Shown here: positions 1 to 6,389 of the stretch, piece by piece
How the letters are laid out: the number at the start of each line of letters is the position of its first letter
Position numbering within the stretch: the stretch's first letter is position 1
Source of the DNA: JBHELG01 sp046263195
Lineage (GTDB): Bacteria; Actinomycetota; Nitriliruptoria; Nitriliruptorales; JAHWKO01
DNA: 14,223 nt
Direction of reading: 5' to 3'
NCBI GenBank assembly: GCA_046263195.1
Contig: JBHELG010000065.1
Span: 1 to 14,223 of the forward strand
Program-made: the position numbers and the translations under genes
Notes under the pieces: generated by a model
The model's input: only the letters and a program-made list of their open reading frames with translations
What the model was told of the DNA's origin: nothing
Database searches by the model: none

Positions 1-678
1 GCGACGTTGCCGCAAGGTTGAGGCCGAGCAGTCCGCCGTCTCTGCCAGCCGGCTCAGCGGCAGGCCCGCTACTCGGGTGACCACGATCGTCCGTGCGGTG
101 GCGACGTCGACGTCTCCTCGGGCTACCGCATGGCGCAACACCTCGGCCGCCTTCACCTGGGACAGCTCCTCACACAGCCAGCCCGCCTCGGCCGCGGCGT
201 CGAAGGCCATCCCCAGCTCGGCCTGTTGCTCTCGGTGGGTGCGCAGCGCCTCGTACAGCCGGTGACGCACCTCCCAGGTCAGGTTTGCGGCCACCCGCCG
301 CCTCCGACGCTCCACTGGATAGTCGCAGATCGCCTCCCACATCGAGGCCACCACCAGCGCCACCCACTCGGTCCGGGGCAGCGGATGTGACCAACCCGCC
401 CACGCCTTCAGCGCCGGACGGAACGTCTCCAGCACGACTCGCCCCGCCAGGGGATCGCCGTCGGCCAGCTCCACCAGTGCCAGCAGCAGCCGGTCCTTGA
501 CCCGACCATCGCCCGGCCGGTGCGCCAGCACCCCCAGCAGCTCCTCGACCGAGCCCATGCCGGCAAGCTCCGGCCGCTTCAGCCGCCAATTCGCCAAGGC
601 GGCCTCCAGCCGCCCGCTCGCCACCAACGCGGCCCATTCGCGGTCCAGCTCGTCCAAGATCGTCGCCTCTGCGGCCAT
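1..678 (-). CDS. Sigma-70-like / helix-turn-helix protein of the mobile element (3' end off the window)
   Basis: An open frame of 226 codons runs from ATG 678 to the window edge without a stop. GGGGG lies about three bases before the ATG, and an in-frame TGA lies upstream. Residues 80-145 (DPLAGRVVLETFRPAL, then WEAICDYPVERRRRRVAANL) have the layout of a sigma-factor region 2, with an aromatic helix followed by an Arg-rich stretch. Residues 195-226 (ARTIVVTRVAGLPLSRLAET, then SASTLRQRR) look like the region 4 helix-turn-helix. The key RNA-polymerase-binding consensus is weak, so this may be a degenerate sigma-like regulator rather than a working sigma factor. The gene is divergent from the toxin-antitoxin pair across a 257-bp spacer. 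The assignment rests on my reading of motifs and is moderate; a coding role is supported by the uninterrupted frame and GC-rich third positions. Confidence 0.6.
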   Translation of the reverse strand, partial: MAAEATILDELDREWAALVASGRLEAALANWRLKRPELAGMGSVEELLGVLAHRPGDGRVKDRLLLALVELADGDPLAGRVVLETFRPALKAWAGWSHPLPRTEWVALVVASMWEAICDYPVERRRRRVAANLTWEVRHRLYEALRTHREQQAELGMAFDAAAEAGWLCEELSQVKAAEVLRHAVARGDVDVATARTIVVTRVAGLPLSRLAETADCSASTLRQRR

Positions 679-914
679 CGCACCCCCGATCGCTGCCACA
701 GATGCGACGATCCCCACCGCCACTCACAGAGCGCTCACACCAGCCACCCCATCCAGTGCGATTACCAATACGATTTTTGGTCACATCCGGTCCCCTCGGC
801 GCAGGATCGTGACGTCTGCCACTCCCCCTACTCCCCCCCCTGCTACCAGGGAGAACTGCCTCGCTCCCCCGCCAATCGCATCGAAAGTGTGGGCATCGAA
901 GCCGTTTGCATACG
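679..914. promoter_or_regulatory. Divergent intergenic region with ATACGAT repeats
   Basis: This spacer separates the divergent sigma-like gene and the antitoxin. ATACGAT occurs at 768-774 (as ATACGATTT), again at 910-916 (as ATACGATTT) and at 922-928. The first copy lies inside a small inverted repeat, ACCAA-N8-TTGGT (764-781). The last two are 12 bases apart and overlap the operator in front of the antitoxin. The middle of the spacer (about 815-845) is a C/T-rich run with no recognisable gene. I infer shared regulation of both genes, but only the repeats are directly seen. Confidence 0.4.
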
Positions 915-935
915 ATTTGTGATACGATCACAAAT
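915..935. promoter_or_regulatory. 21-bp perfect palindrome, likely antitoxin operator
   Basis: ATTTGTGAT-ACG-ATCACAAAT is a perfect inverted repeat with 9-bp arms and a 3-base centre. It ends one base before the ATG of the ribbon-helix-helix gene and covers its putative -10 box (923-928). Ribbon-helix-helix antitoxins commonly bind such palindromes and repress their own operon, so this is the obvious autoregulatory operator. The palindrome itself is certain; the binding is inferred. Confidence 0.7.
923..928 (+). promoter_or_regulatory. -10 box TACGAT of the toxin-antitoxin operon
   Basis: TACGAT fits the TANNNT -10 pattern and ends seven bases before the ATG at 936, so transcription would begin at or next to the start codon. 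No ribosome binding site exists before that ATG because the palindrome fills the space. A leaderless mRNA is therefore likely. No convincing -35 box is present 17 bases upstream. Confidence 0.4.
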
Positions 936-1196
936 ATGAGCAAGTCCTCCAAGAAGCCGCGGCGCAGCGTCACCCTCGACCCAAATCTCATCGAGCGGAT
1001 GGACGCCGCCATCACTGCGGGCGCTGCCCCCAGCGTCAGCGCCTTCATCGAAGACGCCCTTGCCTGCTACCTGGCCGAACTCGACCGCCGCAAGCTGGTC
1101 GAAGCCGCCCGCCGCCTCGACCCCCACCACGAGACCCGGCTACTGGCAGCCGTCAGTGCCATCGAGCAGTCCGCCGGCTGGGACCGGCTGCGGTGA
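936..1196 (+). CDS. Ribbon-helix-helix antitoxin (CcdA-like)
   Basis: The protein has 86 residues. The N-terminal part (about 9-48) has the ribbon-helix-helix pattern: a short strand RRSVTLDP, a helix NLIERMDAAI, then the turn and second helix with PSVSAFIEDALACYL. The C-terminal half (50-86) is charged and ends AIEQSAGWDRLR, suitable for wrapping a toxin. The start at 936 is chosen because it follows a palindromic operator and begins the conserved domain; a TTG at 906 would place the operator inside the gene. The stop overlaps the next gene by four bases (GTGA), so the two are translationally coupled. With a CcdB-like partner downstream, a role as DNA-binding antitoxin and autorepressor is the best reading. 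The sequence is not close to Escherichia coli CcdA, and the symbol is left open. Confidence 0.75.
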   Translation: MSKSSKKPRRSVTLDPNLIERMDAAITAGAAPSVSAFIEDALACYLAELDRRKLVEAARRLDPHHETRLLAAVSAIEQSAGWDRLR

Positions 1197-1516
1197 GAGG
1201 CCTGCTGTACCACCTCGACACCAGCGGGAGCCTGCTGCTACTCGAGGTCCAAGCAGACGTGCTCGTCGAGACGCCCACCGTCATCGGCGTACTCGCCACC
1301 GCCGACCCCCAGCCCGTAGGCCCCCCGCTCGCCATCCCCCTGCCCGCCACCCACACCGGCCTCCCACACGACCTGTGGGCCAAAACAACCCAGATCCATA
1401 CCGTCGCCCGCAATCGCCTCGGCCCCCCCGCAGCACAGCTACCCCAACACCTCCTCCATCAGGTCGCCACCGCCCTCACCCAAGTTCTCGGCCTACCCCC
1501 CCAACGCAACCCCTGA
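1193..1516 (+). CDS. CcdB-like toxin
   Basis: The protein has 107 residues and starts with GTG overlapping the antitoxin stop by four bases. LLLLEVQADVL (14-24) followed by ETPTVIGVLA resembles the CcdB strand [21 protein letters not shown]. The end, TVARNRLGPPAAQLPQH and then a helix ending QVLGL, matches the CcdB pattern of VxxxxxG, xxVADLSHR and a final helix near FWGI. Length agrees with CcdB (about 101). CcdB proteins poison DNA gyrase. Here the C-terminal Trp-Gly-Ile needed by F-plasmid CcdB reads Leu-Gly-Leu, so the target cannot be assumed. The coding strand is unusually C-rich (many CCC and CAC codons) compared with host genes nearby. A MazF-fold toxin of another subgroup is the main alternative. 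Confidence 0.6.
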   Translation: MRGLLYHLDTSGSLLLLEVQADVLVETPTVIGVLATADPQPVGPPLAIPLPATHTGLPHDLWAKTTQIHTVARNRLGPPAAQLPQHLLHQVATALTQVLGLPPQRNP

Positions 1517-1808
1517 CCCCGCTTCCGCGTTGAGATCAATGCGCTCAGCAGAGGCGCATGGGAAGGAACTGGTTCGAGGGGCCGAAAGTGTGCGGCGCAC
1601 CTGATGTTCTCGGTACGACCCGACCTGCGTGGGCGAGGTAGACGACTGGGACCAGAATGATGAGTGCGCTTTCACTCGCTCAGCCGCTGCCTCGGCGAAC
1701 TGGTCGAGGTAATCGGGAATGAGTAAGTTGACTCATCGAGGTTGAGTCAGGCTACGAGCAGCTCCGAGACGACCGTATCGGCTTGGGACGTCGGCCGTCG
1801 GGGCACAA
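1517..1808. other. Spacer between the convergent toxin and integrase genes
   Basis: No open frame here resembles a known protein, and the largest ones are short and weakly coding. GC content is lower than in the flanking genes. Besides one small inverted repeat (1729-1749) I see no RNA gene, attachment site or GC-rich terminator. Confidence 0.5.
1729..1749. repeat. Inverted repeat TGACTCA-N7-TGAGTCA
   Basis: Two perfect 7-bp arms are separated by seven bases, located 60 bases beyond the integrase stop. It could act as a weak hairpin between convergent genes, but the stem is not GC-rich and no T-run follows. A protein-binding site is equally possible. Confidence 0.35.
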
Positions 1809-3209
1809 CTAGGCGCGCCAGATGATCGCGACCCGATCAGGATCGAAGCGATTACGCCCCCGAACGGCCGGAGTGAGTTCCACCTTGTTGACGAGCGCGT
1901 CAAGTAGTTGACGTTGCCAGTAGAGATCCCCACTGTCCCACGCTTCACGGACCGCAGCGGCCGAGTCTGGCAGCCCTGTTAGCACCGACACGCCCCGGTG
2001 CTGCTCGAGCGTCCGGCGAGCCCGCTCCACCTTCGCCTCGAGCGCGGCTCGGGCCTGAAGGTACTCGCCCCGACCGAGGGTGAGATCCCCCGCGGTGTAG
2101 AAGTCGCGGGTCAGGGTTGCTAGGCGCTCCTCCGCATCCCGCAGATCATTGATGAGGGCCTGGATGCGAGCGTCGGCGCTGGCCGCCCGCTGGATCGCCT
2201 CCCCGAGCGCCGGGGTATCGAGCCTCGCGATCACCTGGTCACGCACCTCCTGCTCAAGAGGTTCGGCCAGACAGGCGATCTTGCCGCAGCCGCCATAGTC
2301 ACGAGCACAGACGTACTGGCGACGTCCATCCGCCTTCGGCCTGGCTACCATGCGTGCCCCGCAACCCTCCCGGCCACACACGATCAGGCCGGTCAGGAGG
2401 TAAGTTCGAGGCGCACGCCTGCGGAGGTTGCGCCCGTCGAGCACGACCTTCACTTTTTCCCACTTCTCCCGATCGATCAGAGGCTCCCACACGGCGTCGG
2501 CGACAACCTCGCCCCTCAGCTCCCGCAAGCCGGCGGTTCTTGGGGCGACCAGAACACGGCGCAGCACTTGCGCAGTCCACCTGGCTCCGGTGACGGTGGG
2601 CACTTCCCTTCGATTTAGATCAAGGACAATGCCCCGCACACCCTCGCCCCTAAGCACCCTGTTAGCGCACTCGTAGACGATCTCCTGCTCGTGGGGGACT
2701 ATCGTGATTCGATCGTCGGCGTATCCGTAGGGCCGTGTGCCCCCTCCCCCGACCTTGCCGTCGCGGGCGAGCTCCTCCACCTTTCGTCGGATGCGCCGCC
2801 GCTTATCGGCAGTCTCCTTCTGAGCGAACAGTGCTTGAACGCCACCGAGGATGGAGTCGTCGTCTGAGCGCGTGTCGTATAAGCGGGAGGCGTGGACGTG
2901 GTAGACGCCATAGTTCCGCAGGATGCCGAACACTGTCTGCTGTTCGACCACGTCACGCCACAGCCGGTCATCGTGCCATGCGATGATCGCGTTGAAGCGA
3001 TGCTCGCCCGCGTCGGCAAGCAAGTCGGTCCACGCCGGCCGGGTCTTGCTCCGGTCGGCTGCAGAGACGTCGTTGTCGATGTAGTAGGCGACGACTTCCC
3101 AGCCGAGGCGGTCCGCTATCGCTTTACAGTCCTCGCGCTGCCGCTCCACGCCCGCCGCCTCACCGCGTCGGTCTTCAGAGATCCTGAGATAGAGAGCGGC
3201 TGTCGTCAT
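1809..3209 (-). CDS. Large serine recombinase (site-specific integrase)
   Basis: The protein has 466 residues and the full layout of a large serine integrase. Residues 4-140 form the resolvase domain, with YLRIS carrying the nucleophile Ser11, then the VERQREDC helix and the DRLWRD arginine motif (81-86). Residues 150-265 form the recombinase domain. A zinc ribbon follows with Cys278, Cys283, Cys301 and Cys308. Residues about 342-405 form a heptad-rich coiled coil that controls synapsis and direction. The protein cuts and rejoins attP and attB through a phosphoserine link. The ATG at 3209 starts exactly at the conserved domain; ATG 3221 would add four residues. Neither has a ribosome binding site, and a -10-like TATGCT lies seven bases upstream of 3209. 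The gene begins about 40 bases inside the disrupted comM and reads in the same direction. No recombination directionality factor is recognised in the window. Confidence 0.95.
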   Translation of the reverse strand: MTTAALYLRISEDRRGEAAGVERQREDCKAIADRLGWEVVAYYIDNDVSAADRSKTRPAWTDLLADAGEHRFNAIIAWHDDRLWRDVVEQQTVFGILRNYGVYHVHASRLYDTRSDDDSILGGVQALFAQKETADKRRRIRRKVEELARDGKVGGGGTRPYGYADDRITIVPHEQEIVYECANRVLRGEGVRGIVLDLNRREVPTVTGARWTAQVLRRVLVAPRTAGLRELRGEVVADAVWEPLIDREKWEKVKVVLDGRNLRRRAPRTYLLTGLIVCGREGCGARMVARPKADGRRQYVCARDYGGCGKIACLAEPLEQEVRDQVIARLDTPALGEAIQRAASADARIQALINDLRDAEERLATLTRDFYTAGDLTLGRGEYLQARAALEAKVERARRTLEQHRGVSVLTGLPDSAAAVREAWDSGDLYWQRQLLDALVNKVELTPAVRGRNRFDPDRVAIIWRA

Positions 3210-3216
3210 ACCCGAG

Positions 3217-3222
3217 AGCATA
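3217..3222 (-). promoter_or_regulatory. -10 box TATGCT of the integrase, adjacent to the attachment junction
   Basis: On the minus strand TATGCT is followed by seven bases and then the integrase ATG at 3209, the same arrangement as in front of the antitoxin. The region that would hold the -35 box falls at the element-host junction, so promoter strength could differ between integrated and excised forms. No good -35 match is seen. Confidence 0.35.
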
Positions 3223-3243
3223 ACGAACCGGATAACATTGATG

Positions 3244-3258
3244 CATACCTGGGTAGGC
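3244..3258. other. Attachment-site junction (attL or attR) inside comM
   Basis: Read on the minus strand, the comM family motif GEISLA ends at 3256-3258. The next codons give YPGMHQC instead of the expected H-x-GVLFLDE. Tyr and Gly still fit the pattern A-[HY]-x-G, so the crossover may lie anywhere within these 15 bases. The 2-bp crossover core cannot be fixed without the other junction or an empty site. Confidence 0.7.
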
Positions 3259-4155
3259 GAGGCTGATCTCCCCGGGGCGAGCGACACCGGCTCCACCGCC
3301 GATGAGACCGGCCGCGGAGGTCGAGTGGTGGGGGTCGCGGAAGGGCGGCCTCCGCGACAGTGGTGCGTCGGGCGGGCGCACTCCAGCGACAGAATGGATG
3401 GTGGCCACTTCGAGCGCATGCGGCAGCGTCAGCGGGGGCAGGATCCCGGGCAGACGGCGGGCAAGCATCGACTTGCCACATCCGGGCGGCCCGACGAGCA
3501 GGAGGTGGTGACCCCCGGCTGCGGCTATCTCGAGGGCCCGCCTCGCCACCGCCTGGCCGCGGACATCGGCGAGGTCGGGCGCCTCCTCGAGAGCAGTCGG
3601 ACCTGCAAGCTCGACGGTTCGTGCGGGGCGTTCGCTACGCAGCACTTCGACGGCCTCTCGCAGGTCAGCGACCGGCACAACCTCGAGGCCTGCGACGATC
3701 CCCGCTTCTACCGCCGCCCCATCGGGCACGATCAACCTGCGTGCACCGCCTCGGCGTGCGGCAGCGGCTACCGCGAGGATCCCGGGAACGGTCCGGGCTT
3801 CACCATCGAGTCCGAGTTCCCCGCAGGCCCAGAGCCGCTCGAGCGTCGACGACGAAAGCTGGCCGGAAGCGCCGAGCACCGCGAGGGCGAGTGGCAGGTC
3901 GAACCCTGCTCCCCCCTTCGGGAGCCCAGCTGGTGCCAGGCTGACAACGACCCGTTCGGAGGGCCAGGCGAGCCCGCTGCGCAGCACGGCCGATCGCACC
4001 CGGTCACGTGCCTCTCGCACGGCAGTGTCGGGTAAGCCGACCAGCCGGGTGCTGGGCAGCCCCCGAGCGGTCACGCATTCGACCCGAATTGGATGGGCCT
4101 CGAGCCCCACCAGCGCCACCGCTGCGACGGTTCCAAGCACCTTCACTCTCCAGCC

Positions 4156-4225
4156 CGCCCGTCCCGCAGGACCTGCCCGGACTCCCCCACCGCCCGTCCC
4201 CGCCGGAACTGCCCCGGACTCCCCC
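4156..4225. repeat. Imperfect 33/35-bp tandem repeat before comM
   Basis: Unit one covers 4156-4188 and unit two 4191-4225. Both begin CGCCCGTCCC and end GGACTCCCCC, with a diverged middle and two single-base length differences. Unit one contains GCAGG-A-CCTGC, a small palindrome. The pair occupies the 177-bp gap between yraN and comM and is GC-rich. It may be a slipped duplication or two binding sites. Confidence 0.55.
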
Positions 4226-4323
4226 GCCCTTTGCTTCTCTTGCGGTCGACTCGCGACGCTATTGCGAGAACTCGGAGCGAGGACCTCGACTGGTTGGCGA
4301 GCTGTGGACAGTGGGCCCGGTGC

Positions 4324-4731
4324 TCAGAAGACGCCTGGAAGGTGCTCGATCCGGGGCGGTACGCCACGTCGCAGCCACACTGCGATAACGTCGAAGCGAA
4401 TCACCGGCGACCCTGCCGGTACCGCGCCCCGGGCGGCAGAGCGGAGAAAGGCCGCCGCCAGCGCTCGTACCTTGGCCTGCTTCGATCCTCCGACTGCAAG
4501 CAGCGGGCCGCCGTAAGCCTCCCCCCGCCGCGTCTTCACCTCGACGAAAACGAGCGTCCTGCCCCGGGAGGCGACAATGTCGACCTCGCCACGCAGCTCC
4601 CCGGAAGCGAGCCGCCAATTGCGTGCGACGATGCGGTAGCCATGGGCTTGCAGATAGGCCGCGGCAAGGTTTTCACCGGACTCGCCGAGGCGCCCGCGGA
4701 GGTGAGAGCGAGGTGAAAGGCGGCCGGGCAC
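4324..4731 (-). CDS. yraN: YraN family endonuclease-like protein (UPF0102)
   Basis: The protein has 135 residues, the usual length. It shows GESGENLAAAYLQAHGYRI (about 15-33), the family's N-terminal helix, then GEVDIVA (49-55) and FVEVKTR (62-68). These carry the acidic and Lys residues of a restriction-endonuclease-like core. The biochemical role is not settled; the gene is often found beside comM and dprA in Actinobacteria. The only plausible start is GTG 4731. It lacks a ribosome binding site but has TACGGT ending seven bases upstream, again suggesting a leaderless message. The gene lies 177-183 bp upstream of the comM start on the same strand and likely shares its transcript, which now continues into the integrase. 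Confidence 0.9.
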   Translation of the reverse strand: MPGRLSPRSHLRGRLGESGENLAAAYLQAHGYRIVARNWRLASGELRGEVDIVASRGRTLVFVEVKTRRGEAYGGPLLAVGGSKQAKVRALAAAFLRSAARGAVPAGSPVIRFDVIAVWLRRGVPPRIEHLPGVF

Positions 4732-4738
4732 GGAGGAG

Positions 4739-4744
4739 ACCGTA
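4739..4744 (-). promoter_or_regulatory. -10 box TACGGT of yraN
   Basis: On the minus strand TACGGT is followed by CTCCTCC and the GTG start at 4731. The seven-base distance matches the boxes before the antitoxin and integrase genes. No clear -35 box is visible. Confidence 0.35.
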
Positions 4745-4824
4745 GACGCGCGTGGGGGCGTAGTTGTGGGGGCCTGACCCGGGTCTGTGGATGAGGATTA
4801 CGGGGCGTGCCTCGAGGACGACAT

Positions 4825-6267
4825 TCAGGACTTGGCGATGACCTCCTCGACCTCCGCCAGCTCGCGGTCCACCCAGTGGAAGATGTCGTTGTCGAGCACA
4901 TTGCCCGCCATCCGCTTCAGACTCGACCGCCACTCGTCGCCATCCATCTCCAGCGCCTGCTCGATACGAGCGGAAAGGCCTTCAACATCGAAGGGATTGC
5001 AGCTGACAGCGTCACTCAGCTCCAGCGCCGCCCCCGTGAACTCGGAAAGGACGAGCACCCCCGTTCCGTCGACGGCATCCTGAGAGACGACGAATTCCTT
5101 GGCGATGAGGTTCATCCCGTCCTTCAGGGGAGTCACGGCCGCGACGTCCGCCAGTCGGTAGAAGGCGACGAGACGCTGCTGGGGAACCCCCCGGTGAAGG
5201 TAGTAGACGGGCACGTCCTGACCGGGTTCGGTGAAGCGACCGTTGATGCGGCCCACCGTTCGTTCCACATCGCGCCGCAACTCGCGGTACTCCTGCACAC
5301 CCTCCCGGCTGGGCACGGCGATCTGAACGAACGCCACCTTTCCGCGCAGATCCGAGCGGCGCTCAAGAAGCAGTTCGATCGCCTGGAAGCGCTCGTGGAT
5401 GCCCTTCGTGTAGTCGAGCCGGTCGCATCCGAGGATGACCTTGCGCCCCGCGAACTGCTCACGCAGGGACTCCAGCTCCTCTTCGACCTCCTCGCTGCGG
5501 GCGAGCTCGGCAAAGCGGCGGGCATCGACGGAGATCGGATGGGCGGCAGTGCGCACCCTCCGGCCATCGGGGAGGACGACCGTTCGTCCGTCGATCGCCA
5601 CCTGCTCCGGATAGAGGCGTTCGACGGACCGCGCGAAGTTGTCGCGGTAGCGCTCGGTATGGAAAGCCACGACGTCTGCGCCCAGCAGGCCGGTGAGGAT
5701 CTCCTCTCGCCAAGGCAGGCGGGCGAAAAGCTCGGGAGGTGGGAAGGGGATGTGCAAGAAGAACGCGATAGGCGACCCAGGATGGCGTTCACGCAGAAGC
5801 CGGGGTAGCACCATGAGGTGGTAGTCGTGCACCCAGAGCAAGGGCGCCTCATGGTCGAAGTCGAGGTCTTCGCTGGTCTCGGCGAAGGCTTGGTTCACCT
5901 CGTCGTACGTCTTCCACCAGCCTCGCTCGAAGACCGGCTGCTCGACGAGGTCGTGGAAGAGAGGCCATATCGATCGATTCGCGAGGCCGTAGTAATACCC
6001 CTGCAGCTGCGCGTTCGTGAGCGACAGCGAGCGCAGCTCGATGTCGAGACCATCGACGCGGCGGGGCACGTCCTCCTCGCCTCCATCCCAGCCCACCCAC
6101 AGGCCGTTCTGACGCTCCATCACCGGTCGCAAGGCCGTGACGAGCCCGCCCATGCTCACCCGCCACTTGCCCTGCGATTTCGAGACAGGCAGTCGGTTCG
6201 CGACAGCCACAATGGGCCGCTCCACGCGGTCCGACGCAGCGTCCCGCTCGGATCGCTGAGAGCTCAC
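4825..6267 (-). CDS. otsA: Trehalose-6-phosphate synthase (GT20)
   Basis: OtsA joins UDP-glucose (or ADP/GDP-glucose) to glucose 6-phosphate, making trehalose 6-phosphate in the cytosol for osmotic and desiccation protection. The protein of 480 residues has the whole GT20 series: NRLPV (24-28), GGLVTAL (40-46), WVHDYHLMVLP (145-155, catalytic-site Asp148), FFLHIPFPPPELF, GCDRLDYTKG (280-289, Arg283 and Lys288 bind phosphates), DGMNLIAKE (383-391) and LSEFTGAA. GTG 6267 is preferred because GGGAGG lies seven bases before it; a TTG at 6291 would add eight residues without such a site. The matching phosphatase otsB is not in the window. The aminotransferase gene upstream is 122 bp away on the same strand. 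Confidence 0.96.
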   Translation of the reverse strand: MSSQRSERDAASDRVERPIVAVANRLPVSKSQGKWRVSMGGLVTALRPVMERQNGLWVGWDGGEEDVPRRVDGLDIELRSLSLTNAQLQGYYYGLANRSIWPLFHDLVEQPVFERGWWKTYDEVNQAFAETSEDLDFDHEAPLLWVHDYHLMVLPRLLRERHPGSPIAFFLHIPFPPPELFARLPWREEILTGLLGADVVAFHTERYRDNFARSVERLYPEQVAIDGRTVVLPDGRRVRTAAHPISVDARRFAELARSEEVEEELESLREQFAGRKVILGCDRLDYTKGIHERFQAIELLLERRSDLRGKVAFVQIAVPSREGVQEYRELRRDVERTVGRINGRFTEPGQDVPVYYLHRGVPQQRLVAFYRLADVAAVTPLKDGMNLIAKEFVVSQDAVDGTGVLVLSEFTGAALELSDAVSCNPFDVEGLSARIEQALEMDGDEWRSSLKRMAGNVLDNDIFHWVDRELAEVEEVIAKS

Positions 6268-6389
6268 CGCCCGGCCTCCCAAGTTCGGCAACCGTGTTGC
6301 GTATAAGCGACACTAGGACGAGGCGCAGCCGTTCGCCTGGTCCGACTACCGGGCCGATTTTCGCCCGGATGTAGCGCTGCTCCAGCCGC

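Larger units (their letters stand above)
1..3258. mobile_element. Right-hand end of a serine-integrase element inserted in comM
   Basis: Host comM coding sequence read from the right stops matching its family at about 3256. From there leftward lie a large serine integrase, a toxin-antitoxin pair and a sigma-like gene. None of these belongs to the usual yraN-comM-dprA neighbourhood. The integrase 5' end sits about 40 bases from the junction, as is normal for serine integrases whose phage attachment site is next to int. The left boundary, the second attachment half-site and the C-terminal half of comM are not in the window, so the element is longer than 3.2 kb. No capsid, portal, conjugation or replication gene is visible. 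Whether it is a prophage, an integrative conjugative element or a smaller island is therefore undecided. Confidence 0.8.
3175..4140 (-). pseudogene. comM: comM/yifB 5' fragment, split by the element
   Basis: ComM is a hexameric AAA+ helicase of the Mg-chelatase-like family that drives branch migration during natural transformation. The N-terminal domain (LVGLEAHPIRVECVTARGLPSTRLVGLPD pattern, about residues 10-40), the PKGGAGFDLPLAL motif and Walker A GPPGCGKS (about 219-226 from the longest start) are intact. The frame then runs through the junction after RPGEISLA (residue 297) and ends 26 element-encoded residues later at 3175. Walker B (normally LFLDE), sensors and the C-terminal third of the roughly 500-residue family are absent. 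The fragment should be unable to hydrolyse ATP. GTG 4140 is preferred because GGAG lies at a suitable distance; GTG 4146 is closer than a working site allows. The tail overlaps the integrase start by 35 bases. The remainder should lie at the far end of the element. Confidence 0.9.

Noticed and set aside
170..1048. Minus-strand 292-codon frame across the sigma-like gene and the antitoxin
   Set aside because: It is out of phase with the true minus-strand gene, lies antisense to the antitoxin, and has a Gly/Arg-rich low-complexity composition typical of a GC-rich shadow frame.
3210..3419. N-terminal extension of the integrase to 3419
   Set aside because: The added residues are comM sequence read in another frame, and the serine recombinase domain begins at 3209.
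3238..4035. Plus-strand 265-codon frame opposite comM
   Set aside because: Antisense shadow of the well-recognised comM fragment, with no family resemblance or ribosome binding site.
4807..5808. Plus-strand 333-codon frame opposite otsA
   Set aside because: The opposite frame encodes every GT20 motif, so this is a codon-bias shadow.
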